Source: Onishia taeanensis
GTDB taxonomy: Bacteria; Pseudomonadota; Gammaproteobacteria; Pseudomonadales; Halomonadaceae
Length of the DNA: 64,000 nt
Assembly (NCBI RefSeq): GCF_900100755.1
Contig: NZ_FNCI01000002.1
Location: 378,951 to 442,950, forward strand
Direction of reading: 5' to 3'
The notes under the pieces were generated by a model. The model worked only from the letters and a program-made list of their open reading frames with translations, had not been told where the DNA came from and searched no databases. Made by a program: the position numbers and the translations under genes. Below, one piece after another: positions 44,083 through 53,635 of this stretch. The first letter of the stretch is position 1, and the number at the start of each line of letters is the position of its first letter.

Positions 44083-45801
44083 ATGACCGTTCAGACCCTG
44101 ACCCCCACTCGCCGTTTTCGCGGTCAGCCCCGCGGCCGCGAGCTTGAGACCGACCACTTGATAGCGCTACGCGAGCGTCTTGGCGATGAGCGCGAGCACC
44201 CCGAGCTTGCCCGCCGCGACCTCCTCATCGAGCACCTGCATGTGCTCCAGGATGCCCACGGCCACCTGGCGCTACCCATGCTGCGCGCCCTGGCGGCCTA
44301 CATGAACCTGCCGATGGCGGCCGTTTATGAAACCGCCACCTTCTATGCCCACTTTGACGTGATCCACGACGATGAAGCGCCACCCCCGGCGGTGACGGTG
44401 CGGGTCTGCGACTCCCTGTCCTGCCAGTTGGCCGGTGCCGATGCCTTGAAGCAGGCGCTTACGGCTGGCGCGGCTCCGGAAGAGGTCCGCGTGCTGCGCG
44501 CGCCCTGCATGGGCCGCTGCGAGATGGCGCCGGTGGTCGAAGTGGGCCATCGTCACGTCAATTACGCCACTCAGGAAGCGGTTGAGGCGGTGATCGACAC
44601 CGGCCACTTCCATCCCGAAACGCTCGACTGGCAGCGGCTCGAGGATTACCGGTGCGAAGGCGGCTATGAGCTGCTGACCCAGTGCCGTGCCGGTGCGGTG
44701 ACCGTCGAGGCACTGATGGAAGAGCTCGAGCGCGCCAACCTGCGCGGACTCGGCGGCGCGGGCTTCCCGACCTTCAAGAAATGGTACTTCGTGCGCCAGG
44801 AAGCGGGGCCGCGCTACTGTGCGATCAACGCCGACGAAGGCGAGCCCGGAACCTTCAAGGATCGCCACTACCTGGAGAATGCTCCGCACCGTTTCCTCGA
44901 AGGGGCGCTGATCAGTGCCTGGGCGGTCGAGGCCAGCGCGCTCTACATTTACCTGCGAGACGAGTATCCGGGCCTGCATCGGGTACTGCACGAGGCGATT
45001 GCCGAGCTCGAGACCGCCGGACTCGTCGAGCCGGGCTATGTGGTGATGCGGCGCGGCGCCGGGGCCTATATCTGTGGTGAGGAGTCGGCGATGATCGAGT
45101 CGCTTGAGGGCAAGCCGGGCAAGCCCCGCCACCGCCCGCCCTTCGTCGCGCAGCGAGGCCTGTTCGATCGCCCAACCCTGGTCAACAATGTCGAGACCGT
45201 CTACTGGATTCCGCTGATCCACCAGCGCGGTGCCGACTGGTTCGCCGGTCATGGGCGCCATGGGCGCAAGGGGCTGCGCAGCTTCTCGGTGTCCGGGCGG
45301 GTCAAGCGCCCGGGCGTCCACCTGGCGCCGGCGGGCATTACGCTGGCCGAGCTGATCGAGGAGTATTGCGACGGCATGGCCGAGGGCCACACCTTGGCCG
45401 GCTATCTGCCCGGTGGCGCCTCTGGGGGCATCCTGCCGGCAAGCAAGGCGGACATTCCTCTGGACTTCGACACCCTGCAGGCCGAAGGCTGCTTTATCGG
45501 CTCCGCGGCGGTGGTGGTGCTCTCGGACCAGGATGATCTGCGGGCGGTGGCCACCAACCTGCTGGCCTTCTTCGCTGACGAGTCCTGCGGCCAGTGCACC
45601 CCTTGCCGGGTCGGCACCGAAAAGATGCTGACCCTGCTCGAGCGCGAGGCCTGGGATGCCGAGGCACTGCAGCGCCTGGCGACGGTGATGATGGATGCCT
45701 CGATTTGCGGGCTCGGCCAGGCCGCGCCCAATCCCGTCCTTGGTTTGCTCAAGGACTTCCGTGAGCCGCTCGCGGCCCAGCAGATCATCATCAAGGGCTG
45801 A
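44083..45801 (+). CDS. fdsB: NAD-dependent formate dehydrogenase, fused gamma-beta subunit (FdsG-FdsB)
   Basis: Diaphorase module that passes electrons from the molybdenum subunit to NAD+. The 572-residue chain fuses a NuoE/FdsG-like [2Fe-2S] domain (residues about 20-155; VCDSLSCQLAGAD and APCMGRCEMAPVV carry the cysteines) to a NuoF/FdsB-like domain with FMN and NADH sites (LGGAGFPTFKKWYF, NADEGEPGTFKDR, GAGAYICGEESAMIESLEGK) and a C-terminal [4Fe-4S] motif ESCGQCTPCRVGTEKM. In Rhodobacter and Cupriavidus these are separate genes. ATG 44083 is chosen because similarity begins just after it; the ribosome binding site is weak. fdsA follows after 16 bp. Confidence 0.93.
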   Translation: MTVQTLTPTRRFRGQPRGRELETDHLIALRERLGDEREHPELARRDLLIEHLHVLQDAHGHLALPMLRALAAYMNLPMAAVYETATFYAHFDVIHDDEAPPPAVTVRVCDSLSCQLAGADALKQALTAGAAPEEVRVLRAPCMGRCEMAPVVEVGHRHVNYATQEAVEAVIDTGHFHPETLDWQRLEDYRCEGGYELLTQCRAGAVTVEALMEELERANLRGLGGAGFPTFKKWYFVRQEAGPRYCAINADEGEPGTFKDRHYLENAPHRFLEGALISAWAVEASALYIYLRDEYPGLHRVLHEAIAELETAGLVEPGYVVMRRGAGAYICGEESAMIESLEGKPGKPRHRPPFVAQRGLFDRPTLVNNVETVYWIPLIHQRGADWFAGHGRHGRKGLRSFSVSGRVKRPGVHLAPAGITLAELIEEYCDGMAEGHTLAGYLPGGASGGILPASKADIPLDFDTLQAEGCFIGSAAVVVLSDQDDLRAVATNLLAFFADESCGQCTPCRVGTEKMLTLLEREAWDAEALQRLATVMMDASICGLGQAAPNPVLGLLKDFREPLAAQQIIIKG

Positions 45802-45817
45802 GGCCAGGAGAGCGAAG

Positions 45818-48709
45818 ATGACTCATAACCAGAGCCAGAACCAGGCGCAGACCGCAGCCGACGCCTTTACTCTGACCCTCGATGGCAGCGAGGTGACCGC
45901 CTACTCCGGCGAAAGCCTGTGGCAGGTGGCCAAGCGGGCCGGCGAGACGATTCCCCACCTTTGCTTCAAGGATGCCGCCGGCTATCGCGCCGATGGCAAC
46001 TGCCGCGCCTGCATGGTCGAGATCGAGGGCGAGCGGGCGCTGGCCGCCAGCTGCCTGCGCGAGGCCCGGCCCGGCATGGTGGTGCATAGCGCCGGCTCCG
46101 AGCGGGCTCGCATCGCCCGTGAAGGCGTGCTGGAGCTGCTCGCCGTCGACCAGCCCGACCGCGACGCCGGTCCCGACCGCTCGAGCCATTTCTGGGACAT
46201 GGCCGATGCCCTGGCCGTGGATGCCACCGCCGTGCGCGCTTGGCTGCCGCGGCGCGAGGAGCGCGAGGCGCCCACCGTGCATCATGTGTCCCCCCGCGAG
46301 GGCTCGCTGACGCACGACACCTCGCACAGCGCCATGAACGTCAACCTCGATGCCTGCATCGAGTGCAACCTCTGCGTTCGCGCCTGTCGCGAGGTTCAGG
46401 TCAATGACGTCATCGGCCTGGCGAACCGCGGAGCGGCCGCGAAGATCGTCTTCGATTTCGACGACCCCATGGGCGATAGCACCTGCGTGGCCTGCGGCGA
46501 ATGCGTCCAGGCCTGTCCGACCGGTGCGCTGATGCCGGCCACCCTGATCGACGAGGCGGGCCGTGGCGATTCGGCGGCCGCCGATAGCCAGGTCGATTCG
46601 GTCTGTCCCTACTGCGGGGTTGGCTGTCAGTTGACCTATCACATCAAGGACGACGAGATCCTTCACGTCTCCGGCCGCGATGGCCCGTCCAACCATAACC
46701 GGCTGTGCGTCAAGGGCCGCTTCGGGTTCGACTATCCGCGTCACGCCTCGCGGCTGACTCGCCCGCTGATCCGCAAGCCCGGCGCGCCCAAGGGCGTTGA
46801 CCCCAGCTTCGATCCGGCTGACCCGAGCAGCCATTTCCGCGAGGCCAGCTGGGATGAGGCGCTCGAGGTCGCCGCTGAAGGCCTCAAGGGCCTCAAGGCC
46901 GCCCATGGCCCCAACGCCCTGGCCGGCTTCGGCAGCGCCAAGTGCTCCAATGAAGAGGCTTGGCTGTTCCAGAAGCTGGTGCGCACCGGCTTTGGTTCCA
47001 ATCACGTCGATCACTGCACCCGTCTGTGTCATGCAAGCTCTGTCGCGGCGCTGATGGAATGCATCGGCTCAGGCGCCGTGACGGCGTCGTTCATGCAGGC
47101 CGCCGAGGCCGATGTGGTGATCCTTACCGGCTGCAACCCGGCCGTGAACCATCCGGTGGCCGCGACCTTCTTCAAGCAGGCGGCCAAGCGCGGCACCAAG
47201 ATCATCATTCTCGATCCCAAGGGCCAGGCGTTGGGCGCCTATGCGCATCAAACCCTGAGTTTCACGCCGGGCAGCGACGTCTCGCTGTTCAACGCCATGC
47301 TCAACGTGATTGTCAGCGAAGAGCTCTATGACGCGGACTACATTCGCGAGCATACCGAGGGCTTCGAAGCGCTCAAGGAACACGTTCGCCACTTGACGCC
47401 GGAGGCCATGGCCGAGAGCTGCGGCGTGCCCGCCGAAGACATTCGCGCCGTGGCTCGCGAGTACGCTACCGCCGAGCGAGCGATGATCTTCTGGGGCATG
47501 GGGATCTCCCAACATGTGCATGGCACCGACAACGCGCGCTGTCTGATCTCGCTGGCCCTGGCCTGTGGCCACACCGGCCGGCCGGGCACCGGCCTGCATC
47601 CGCTACGCGGTCAGAACAACGTCCAGGGCGCCTCGGACGCCGGCCTGATTCCGATGGTGCTGCCCGACTATCAGCCAGTGGGCGATGCCCAGGTGCGGGC
47701 CGCCTTCGAGGAGCTGTGGAACACCGACCTCGACGATCAGCCCGGGCTCACCGTCGTCGAGATCATGGACGCCATCGCGGCGGGCACCATCAAGGGCATG
47801 TACATCCAGGGCGAGAACCCGGCGATGTCCGACCCGGATCTCGACCACGCGCGCGCGGCGCTGGCCAAGCTCGAGCATCTCGTCGTCCAGGATCTGTTCG
47901 TCACCGAGACCGCCCAGTTCGCCGACGTCATCCTGCCGGCTTCCGCCTGGCCGGAGAAGGACGGCAGCGTGACCAACACCAACCGCCAGGTGCAGCTGGG
48001 CCGTCAGGCCGTTCCGCTGCCCGGCGATGCCCGCCCCGACTGGTGGATCATTCAAGAGATCGCCAAGCGCTTCGGGCTGCCCTGGGACTACGCGCATCCC
48101 CGCGAGGTCTTCGCCGAGATGAAGCAAGGCATGGCATCGCTCGACCACATCTCCTGGGAACGGCTGGAGCGGGAGGCCTCGGTGACCTATCCCTGCCCGG
48201 CGGACGATGCCCCGGGGGCGGACGTGGTATTCGGCGATGCCTTCCCGACGGCCTCGGGCCGGGCTCGCTTCTCGCCGACGCTGCCGCTGCCGCCGGACGA
48301 GCAGATCGATCGCGACTACCCGACGGTGCTGACCACCGGCCGCCAGCTCGAACACTGGCATACCGGTTCGATGACCCGGCGCTCCCGGGTGCTGGATGCC
48401 CTCGAGCCCGAAGCGGCGGCCAGTGTCGCCCCTGGGGAGTTGCGCCGCCTTGGTCTCGAAGCCGGCGACTGGATGCAGATCACCACTCGCCGAGGCAGCA
48501 TTACCTTGAAGGTGCGGGTCGATCCGCTGATGGCCGAAGGCATGGTCTTCATGCCTTTCTGCTACGCCGAGGCTGCTGCCAATATGTTGACTAACCCGGC
48601 GCTGGACCCGTTCGGCAAGATTCCCGAGTTCAAGTACGCCGCCTGTCGGCTGACGGCGGCCGAGGCACCGGCCGGGGCGGCGGCTGTGGAGCCGCTAGCG
48701 ACGCCTTGA
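45818..48709 (+). CDS. fdsA: NAD-dependent formate dehydrogenase, molybdenum catalytic subunit
   Basis: Oxidises formate to CO2 at a bis-molybdopterin-guanine-dinucleotide molybdenum centre. The 963-residue cytosolic protein has an N-terminal [2Fe-2S] domain (PHLCFKDAAGYRADGNCRAC), a His-Cys cluster region (SSHFWDMADAL), two ferredoxin motifs (CIECNLCVRACRE, CVACGECVQACPTGAL), the [4Fe-4S] motif CPYCGVGCQLTYHI, and the molybdopterin domains. The active-site cysteine is the one in TRLCHASSVAAL, where E. coli FdhF has selenocysteine; the following histidine is kept. ATG 45818 has AGGAGA upstream. It would consume formate from FdhA, FghA and PurU, giving NADH. Confidence 0.95.
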   Translation: MTHNQSQNQAQTAADAFTLTLDGSEVTAYSGESLWQVAKRAGETIPHLCFKDAAGYRADGNCRACMVEIEGERALAASCLREARPGMVVHSAGSERARIAREGVLELLAVDQPDRDAGPDRSSHFWDMADALAVDATAVRAWLPRREEREAPTVHHVSPREGSLTHDTSHSAMNVNLDACIECNLCVRACREVQVNDVIGLANRGAAAKIVFDFDDPMGDSTCVACGECVQACPTGALMPATLIDEAGRGDSAAADSQVDSVCPYCGVGCQLTYHIKDDEILHVSGRDGPSNHNRLCVKGRFGFDYPRHASRLTRPLIRKPGAPKGVDPSFDPADPSSHFREASWDEALEVAAEGLKGLKAAHGPNALAGFGSAKCSNEEAWLFQKLVRTGFGSNHVDHCTRLCHASSVAALMECIGSGAVTASFMQAAEADVVILTGCNPAVNHPVAATFFKQAAKRGTKIIILDPKGQALGAYAHQTLSFTPGSDVSLFNAMLNVIVSEELYDADYIREHTEGFEALKEHVRHLTPEAMAESCGVPAEDIRAVAREYATAERAMIFWGMGISQHVHGTDNARCLISLALACGHTGRPGTGLHPLRGQNNVQGASDAGLIPMVLPDYQPVGDAQVRAAFEELWNTDLDDQPGLTVVEIMDAIAAGTIKGMYIQGENPAMSDPDLDHARAALAKLEHLVVQDLFVTETAQFADVILPASAWPEKDGSVTNTNRQVQLGRQAVPLPGDARPDWWIIQEIAKRFGLPWDYAHPREVFAEMKQGMASLDHISWERLEREASVTYPCPADDAPGADVVFGDAFPTASGRARFSPTLPLPPDEQIDRDYPTVLTTGRQLEHWHTGSMTRRSRVLDALEPEAAASVAPGELRRLGLEAGDWMQITTRRGSITLKVRVDPLMAEGMVFMPFCYAEAAANMLTNPALDPFGKIPEFKYAACRLTAAEAPAGAAAVEPLATP

Positions 48710-48761
48710 GTCGGCGGCTGACTGATAACAACGACATGACATGAGACTGGAGGAAACCGCC

Positions 48762-49016
48762 ATGATGATCGTCGATCTGATCGATGGGGATGATTTCCGT
48801 AACAAGCTGGTGGGGCTTGGCGTGCTGATTCCGGAGGGCGCCTGTCCGGAGACCTGCGCGCGGATGGCCCGTCGCAAGTACCTCGAGACCGATGTACCCG
48901 ACCTCGAGTCTACGGTCTCGGAACTGATGTCACACACCGATGTGATGCTGCCCTCGGTGCGTCGGGCGATCGAAGCCCATCTGCTGCCGGCATTCGAACT
49001 GCCACGCTCGTCCTGA
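48762..49016 (+). CDS. fdsD: Formate dehydrogenase delta subunit
   Basis: Small (84-residue) accessory subunit of the Fds-type formate dehydrogenase, typical in length and position after fdsA. The ATG at 48762 is used because GGAGG lies eight bases before it; an in-frame ATG at 48741 has none. The segment PEGACPETCARMARRKYLE carries two cysteines, and the rest is helical. The fdsC/fdhD-type chaperone needed to insert sulfur into the cofactor is not in the window. Confidence 0.85.
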   Translation: MMIVDLIDGDDFRNKLVGLGVLIPEGACPETCARMARRKYLETDVPDLESTVSELMSHTDVMLPSVRRAIEAHLLPAFELPRSS

Positions 49017-49042
49017 GCGGGCCCTTGTCGTTGAACAGGCTG

Positions 49043-49069
49043 GCGGGTGCCTACTTTTCAGGCACCCGC
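49043..49069. terminator. Hairpin between converging fdsD and ggt
   Basis: A perfect 10-bp stem (49043-49052 with 49060-49069) lies 10 bp from the ggt stop and 26 bp from the fdsD stop. It lacks a clear T run on either strand. Confidence 0.65.
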
Positions 49070-49078
49070 TGCCGGCGC

Positions 49079-50680
49079 TTATAGCGAGGCCGCGCCGCCA
49101 TCGCTGCGCGGGTCGTGGGCCCCTTCCAGTAGACCGTCGGGGTGACGAACGATGGCGCCAGCGTGCCCCATGGTGTCGCTGAACGCCTCATTCAATACCG
49201 TGACGTCGTGGCCGGCGGCCTTGAGCGCCTCTACCAGTGGTGCCGGGAAGCGGTTCTCGAGCTTGAGCCCGGTGCTGGCTTCGCCCCAGGTGCGGCCCAG
49301 CAGCCAGCGCGGTGCGCTGATCGCCTGTTGCAGATCCTCACCGAAGTGGGCATAGCGGCTGTAGATGGCTGCCTGAGTCTGGGGCTGGCCCTCGCCGCCC
49401 ATGGTACCGAAGCTCATCACCCGGCCGTCGTCGAAGCGAGCGAGCGACGGGTTCAGGGTGTGGAAGGGCTGGCGATAGGGCTCCAGCGTCTGCAGCGCCT
49501 GCGGATCCAGCGAAAAGCTGATGCCGCGGTTCTGCCACATCACCCCGCTTTGCGGCAGGACTATGCCGCTGCCGAACTCCCAATAGACGCTTTGGATGAA
49601 GCTGACCATTCGCCCCTGATGATCGGCGGTGGCCATCCAGATGGTGTCGCCCTCGGCGGGTTCGTAGGGCCAGGGCAGGGCGCGCTCCGCGTCAACTCGT
49701 GCGGCTTCCCGATCCAGGGCCTCGGGGGTGAGCCAGCTCGTCGGATCCTTGGGCAGCCGGCCGGGATCGGTGACCGTAGTGTCGCGGGCCATGAAGGCTC
49801 GCTTGGTGGCTTCGACCAGGCCGTGCAGATGGGCAAAGCCTTCGCCCTCGCTGACGCCCAGGCGCTCGAAGACGCCCAGCGTCATCAGCGTGGCCAGGCC
49901 CTGGGTGGGCGGCGGCAGATTGAAAACGCGGGCATCCTTGAGCCTGACTTCGAGTGGGGTAACGGCCCGGGCATGATAGCGGTTGAAATCATCGCGGCGC
50001 AGCGGGCTGCCCAGCGCCTCGAGATCTGCGGCCATACTGGCGGCGAGTTCGCCACGGTAGGCGTCGTCGAGCCCGGCGCGGGTCAGGTGTTCGAGGGTGT
50101 CGGCAAGCCGTGACTGACGCAGCCGCGAGCCGGTGGCGGGTGGCTGGCCGGCGTCGAGATACGTCTCGGCGAAGCCTGGCGTCGCCCCGAGCGCCGCCAG
50201 ATGCTTGGCGGTGAGCGTGGTCTGGCTGTCGCTCACCGCGACGCCTTCCCGACCATGGCCGATGGCCGCCTCGAGCAGGCGTGACAGCGGCAGGGTGGGG
50301 CCCCAGGCGGCGGCCTGATCGAGCGCCACCTGCCAGCCACCCAGGGTGCCGGCCACGGTCAGAGCGGCGAGCGGTCCACGAGTGGGTATGCCTTGCGCCG
50401 CGTCGTAGCCCTGCTCGGCGTAGAAGGTGCGGGTGGCAAGGCCTGCCGCCGGGCCACTGGCATCGATGGCCAGCGGCGGTTTGCCGGGTTCATGAATCAA
50501 CCAGAAGCCGTCGCCACCGATACCGTTCATATGGGGGTAAGCAACGGCGATGGTCGACGCCATGGCGACCATCGCCTCGACGGCGTTGCCGCCCTCGCGG
50601 AGGATGTCGCGGCCGGCCTGGGCCGCCAGGTGATGAGGGGCGACGGTCATGCCGCCATAAGCACGGGTGGTGTGTTGCAT
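49079..50680 (-). CDS. Gamma-glutamyltransferase-family Ntn hydrolase
   Basis: A 533-residue member of the gamma-glutamyltranspeptidase (T3) family, which self-cleaves at a threonine to make an N-terminal-nucleophile enzyme. The expected processing site is the Thr in GDTIWMATADHQGRMVSFIQ near residue 345; VAYPHMNGIGGDGFWLIHEP and SFGTMGGEGQPQTQ are further signatures. There is no signal peptide, unlike classical periplasmic GGT, so it should act in the cytosol. It lies 9 bp after a TauE permease and downstream of a TRAP system, suggesting cleavage of an imported gamma-glutamyl or related amide. Real substrate unknown; cephalosporin-acylase-like activity also occurs in this family. Confidence 0.86.
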   Translation of the reverse strand: MQHTTRAYGGMTVAPHHLAAQAGRDILREGGNAVEAMVAMASTIAVAYPHMNGIGGDGFWLIHEPGKPPLAIDASGPAAGLATRTFYAEQGYDAAQGIPTRGPLAALTVAGTLGGWQVALDQAAAWGPTLPLSRLLEAAIGHGREGVAVSDSQTTLTAKHLAALGATPGFAETYLDAGQPPATGSRLRQSRLADTLEHLTRAGLDDAYRGELAASMAADLEALGSPLRRDDFNRYHARAVTPLEVRLKDARVFNLPPPTQGLATLMTLGVFERLGVSEGEGFAHLHGLVEATKRAFMARDTTVTDPGRLPKDPTSWLTPEALDREAARVDAERALPWPYEPAEGDTIWMATADHQGRMVSFIQSVYWEFGSGIVLPQSGVMWQNRGISFSLDPQALQTLEPYRQPFHTLNPSLARFDDGRVMSFGTMGGEGQPQTQAAIYSRYAHFGEDLQQAISAPRWLLGRTWGEASTGLKLENRFPAPLVEALKAAGHDVTVLNEAFSDTMGHAGAIVRHPDGLLEGAHDPRSDGGAASL

Positions 50681-50689
50681 GGGAGCGCC

Positions 50690-51523
50690 TCAGGAGAAAA
50701 GGTCGATATACATGCGCACCGCAGTGGCGAGCAGGAAGACAGCGAACAGCCGTTTGAGCAGGGCCGGATCAATGGCGTGGGCGAGCCTGGCCCCCAGCGG
50801 GGCGCAGAGCATGGTCATCGGCACGATGGCCGCGAAGCCCAGCAGATTGACGTAGCCGATCGAGCCCGGCAACCGGTCGGGCTCGCCCAGGCCGCTGAAC
50901 ATGAAACTCAGGGTGCCGGGAATGCTTATCACCAGGCCCAGGGCGGCACCGGTACCCACCGCGACACGGATCGGCGTGTTGAGCGCGCTCAGGGTCGGCA
51001 CGCTCAGGGTGCCACCACCGATGCCCATCAGCGTCGAGATGCCGCCGATCACCGCGCCGATCAGACTGCTGCCCAGGGGGCCGGGCATGCCGTCACGAAT
51101 GATGCGGGTGTTGCGACGGAACATGTTGGCGGCGACCAGCAGAGCGATGGTGGCAAAGAGACCGGTCAACGCCTCGCCGCTCAGGAATTGACTGGCGATA
51201 CCGCCCAGCAGCACACCGACCACCACGCCGGGAATCAAGCGTTTGATCACGCTGGCATCCAGGCTGCCCTTCCGGTGGTGGGCGCGGGCCGACATGATCG
51301 AGGTGGGGATGATGGTGGCAAGCGAGGTGCCTACCGCTAGGTGCATGCGCACCCCTTCGTCGACGCCCAGCAGGCTGAACAGATGGAAGAGCACCGGCAC
51401 GATGACGATGCCACCGCCGACCCCGAGCAATCCGGCCATTACTCCGGCAACGGCGCCTGTCGCGAGCAGGGCCGCGATCAGCCCGAGGATCCCGGTCAGC
51501 GATGACGAATCCAGCAGTTCCAT
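50690..51523 (-). CDS. TauE/SafE-family sulfite or organoanion permease
   Basis: A 277-residue inner-membrane protein with about eight helices in the two-repeat TauE pattern: AGVMAGLLGVGGGIVIVPVL in the N-terminal half and STLMGIGGGTLSVPTLSAL in the second. The family exports sulfite, sulfonates or related anions. It lies between dctM (78 bp) and the GGT-family gene (9 bp) on the same strand, so it belongs to the TRAP operon. It might expel an anionic by-product of the imported compound; direction and substrate are inferred. Confidence 0.85.
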   Translation of the reverse strand: MELLDSSSLTGILGLIAALLATGAVAGVMAGLLGVGGGIVIVPVLFHLFSLLGVDEGVRMHLAVGTSLATIIPTSIMSARAHHRKGSLDASVIKRLIPGVVVGVLLGGIASQFLSGEALTGLFATIALLVAANMFRRNTRIIRDGMPGPLGSSLIGAVIGGISTLMGIGGGTLSVPTLSALNTPIRVAVGTGAALGLVISIPGTLSFMFSGLGEPDRLPGSIGYVNLLGFAAIVPMTMLCAPLGARLAHAIDPALLKRLFAVFLLATAVRMYIDLFS

Positions 51524-51601
51524 GGCGTGGTTTCCTAATTCAGTGATTATCGATGTGTGATGGCGCGAGTAGACACGGCGCCCCGCGCTGGTGGATCAGG
51601 C

Positions 51602-52924
51602 CTACCAACCGATCGCCTGGGGTAGCCAGGTAGCAATGCCTGGGAACAAGAATACCAGCGCAACGGCAAGGACTTGCAGCCCGACGAAAGGCACAACCCC
51701 GACGTAGATATCCCGTGTCGAGACTTCTGGTGGCGCCACCCCCTTGAGGAAGAACAGCGCCCAGCCGAAGGGCGGGGTCAAGAAGGACATCTGCAGGTTC
51801 ATGGCCACCAGAATCGCCAGCCACACCATATCGGTGCCATAACCGATGAATACCGGCAGGAACATTGGCAGAGCGATGTAGGAAATCTCGATCCATTCCA
51901 GGAAGAAGCCCAGCACGAACAGAATCAGCATCAGGAACAGCAGCGCCCCGATTTCGCCGCCGGGGAGCATGTTGAACAGGTCGTGCACCATCTGCTCGCC
52001 GCCGAGCCCGCGGAAAGATAGTGAGAATACCTGCGCGAACAGCAGAATGAAGTAGACCATGGCAGTGATGGTCAAGGTGCCGTGCAGGGTCGCCTTGAGG
52101 GTGGCGAGGTTCAGCTTGCGGCCCAGCAGCGCGATCAGCAGGCTGCCCAGGGCTCCCATGGCGGCGGCCTCGGTGGGGGCTGCCACGCCGCCGACGATGG
52201 AGCCGAGCACGGCCACCACCAGCCCCAGCGGCGGTAGTACCGTGGCCATCAGGTCGCGATAGAGCTGGCGCCGGGAGATGGTGGCGCGTTCGGCAGCGGG
52301 AACCGCCGGTACCCAGTCCGGCCGCACCCAGCCGAGGACGGCGAGATACAGCATGTAGGTCAGTGCGATCACCAGCCCGGGGATAAAAGCGGCCGCGAAC
52401 AGTGCGCCCACCGATTCGCCGACGATCTGCGACAACAGAATCAGCACCAGGCTCGGCGGGATGATCTGGCCTAGGGTGCCCGAGGCGCAGATCGCTCCGC
52501 AGGCCACGCTTGGCGCATAGCCCCGGCGCAGCAGGGTCGGCAGGGTCAGCATGCCCACGGTCACGACGGTGGCGCCGACGATGCCGGTGGAGGCGCCCAT
52601 CAGCACCCCGACCAGCACGATGGCGATTCCCATGCCGCCGTTGAGTCGGCCCATGGCGTAGCCGATGGTGTCGAGCATGGCCTCGGCGACCCGGGACTTT
52701 TCGAGCATCACGCCCATGAACACGAACAGTGGGATGGCCATCAGGGTGTAGTTGGACACTACACCATAGAGGCGTTGCGGCAGCAGGCCGAAGAGCATCG
52801 GCCCGAAGCCCAAAAGCCCAGCGACGAAGCCGGACACGGCCAGCGAAATGGCCACGGGGATGCCAATCAGCATCATGGCCAGGAAGCCGCCGATCATGCC
52901 GATCAGTAGCCATTCATTTGCCAT
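51602..52924 (-). CDS. TRAP transporter large permease (DctM)
   Basis: A 440-residue membrane protein of about 12 helices that forms the transport channel with DctQ. Start is ATG 52924 (GGAG upstream), MANEWLLIGMIGGFL. Typical DctM segments are MAIPLFVFMGVMLEKS, GTLGQIIPPSLVLILLS and SFLTPPFGWALFFLKGVAPP. It is the third gene of the dctP-dctQ-dctM-tauE-ggt operon on the minus strand. A long overlapping open frame on the same strand is a shadow of this gene. Confidence 0.93.
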   Translation of the reverse strand: MANEWLLIGMIGGFLAMMLIGIPVAISLAVSGFVAGLLGFGPMLFGLLPQRLYGVVSNYTLMAIPLFVFMGVMLEKSRVAEAMLDTIGYAMGRLNGGMGIAIVLVGVLMGASTGIVGATVVTVGMLTLPTLLRRGYAPSVACGAICASGTLGQIIPPSLVLILLSQIVGESVGALFAAAFIPGLVIALTYMLYLAVLGWVRPDWVPAVPAAERATISRRQLYRDLMATVLPPLGLVVAVLGSIVGGVAAPTEAAAMGALGSLLIALLGRKLNLATLKATLHGTLTITAMVYFILLFAQVFSLSFRGLGGEQMVHDLFNMLPGGEIGALLFLMLILFVLGFFLEWIEISYIALPMFLPVFIGYGTDMVWLAILVAMNLQMSFLTPPFGWALFFLKGVAPPEVSTRDIYVGVVPFVGLQVLAVALVFLFPGIATWLPQAIGW

Positions 52925-52979
52925 TGCAAACATACTCCACAGAGAAAGGGGCCGAGTGAGCTCGGCGACAAGAAGGGTG

Positions 52980-53006
52980 GGGCAGCCGCTTGTCTGGCTG
53001 CTGCCC
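52980..53006 (-). other. Intercistronic hairpin between dctQ and dctM
   Basis: Stem GGGCAGC (52980-52986) with GCTGCCC (53000-53006) lies in the 142-bp gap between dctQ and dctM. It may adjust the ratio of downstream to upstream gene expression. Confidence 0.5.
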
Positions 53007-53066
53007 GCGTGCAGTGCCTGGGGTATCCCCAAAGCCGGCATTGGCCGTCTTCAGGGTTGGCCTGGC

Positions 53067-53603
53067 TCAGGCGTTGGGCTGATCCGGGGCGGTCGGCGAG
53101 GCCGGCACTGGGGTACCGCTCAGGGCCAGCACTGCTCGCAGCAGGTCAGCAAGCCCCTGCAGTGCCAGGGCCACGAAGCCCAGAGGAATGAAAGCCTTGA
53201 GCAGATAGCGGTAGGGCAGTCCGCCCGGGTCCGGCGAGCCCTCCGCTAAATGAAAGGACTGCATGACGTAGGGCCAGGACAGCCAGGTGATCGCCAGGGC
53301 GATCACCACGGTCAAGGTGCCGCTGATCAGGTCGATCAGTTGCTTACCACCGTCGGGCAGGCGGTCGTAGATCACGTCCACCCTCACGTCGGCGCGATGC
53401 TTGAGCGCGTAGGAAATCCCTAGCAGGGCAATTGGCGATAGCAGGTGCCACTCCAGCTCCTGCAACCCCACCGGGCTGATGGAAAAGAAGTAGCGCAGCA
53501 GTACATCGGTGGCGACCAGCCCGACCAGTGCCAATAGGCAGAGACGGGCGAAACCGCCGAGGATGCCGATACCGTATTCGATGCTTTCGATGAGCGATGC
53601 CAT
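53067..53603 (-). CDS. TRAP transporter small permease (DctQ)
   Basis: A 178-residue protein with four membrane helices. ATG 53603 is used (GGAGG eight bases upstream; MASLIESIEYGIGILGG); the longer frame is unsupported. DctQ signatures are DVLLRYFFSISPVGLQELEW and a RADVRVDVIYDRLP segment. It pairs with DctM and receives solute from the DctP encoded 32 bp upstream. C-terminal tail is proline-rich and polar. Confidence 0.9.
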   Translation of the reverse strand: MASLIESIEYGIGILGGFARLCLLALVGLVATDVLLRYFFSISPVGLQELEWHLLSPIALLGISYALKHRADVRVDVIYDRLPDGGKQLIDLISGTLTVVIALAITWLSWPYVMQSFHLAEGSPDPGGLPYRYLLKAFIPLGFVALALQGLADLLRAVLALSGTPVPASPTAPDQPNA

Positions 53604-53635
53604 GGATAGGCCTCCGGTCAGCAATGCCGTCAGAT

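Noticed and set aside
51540-52913. 457-codon frame overlapping dctM on the same strand
   Set aside because: Arginine/proline-rich shadow; dctM in the other frame has clear TRAP motifs and membrane helices.
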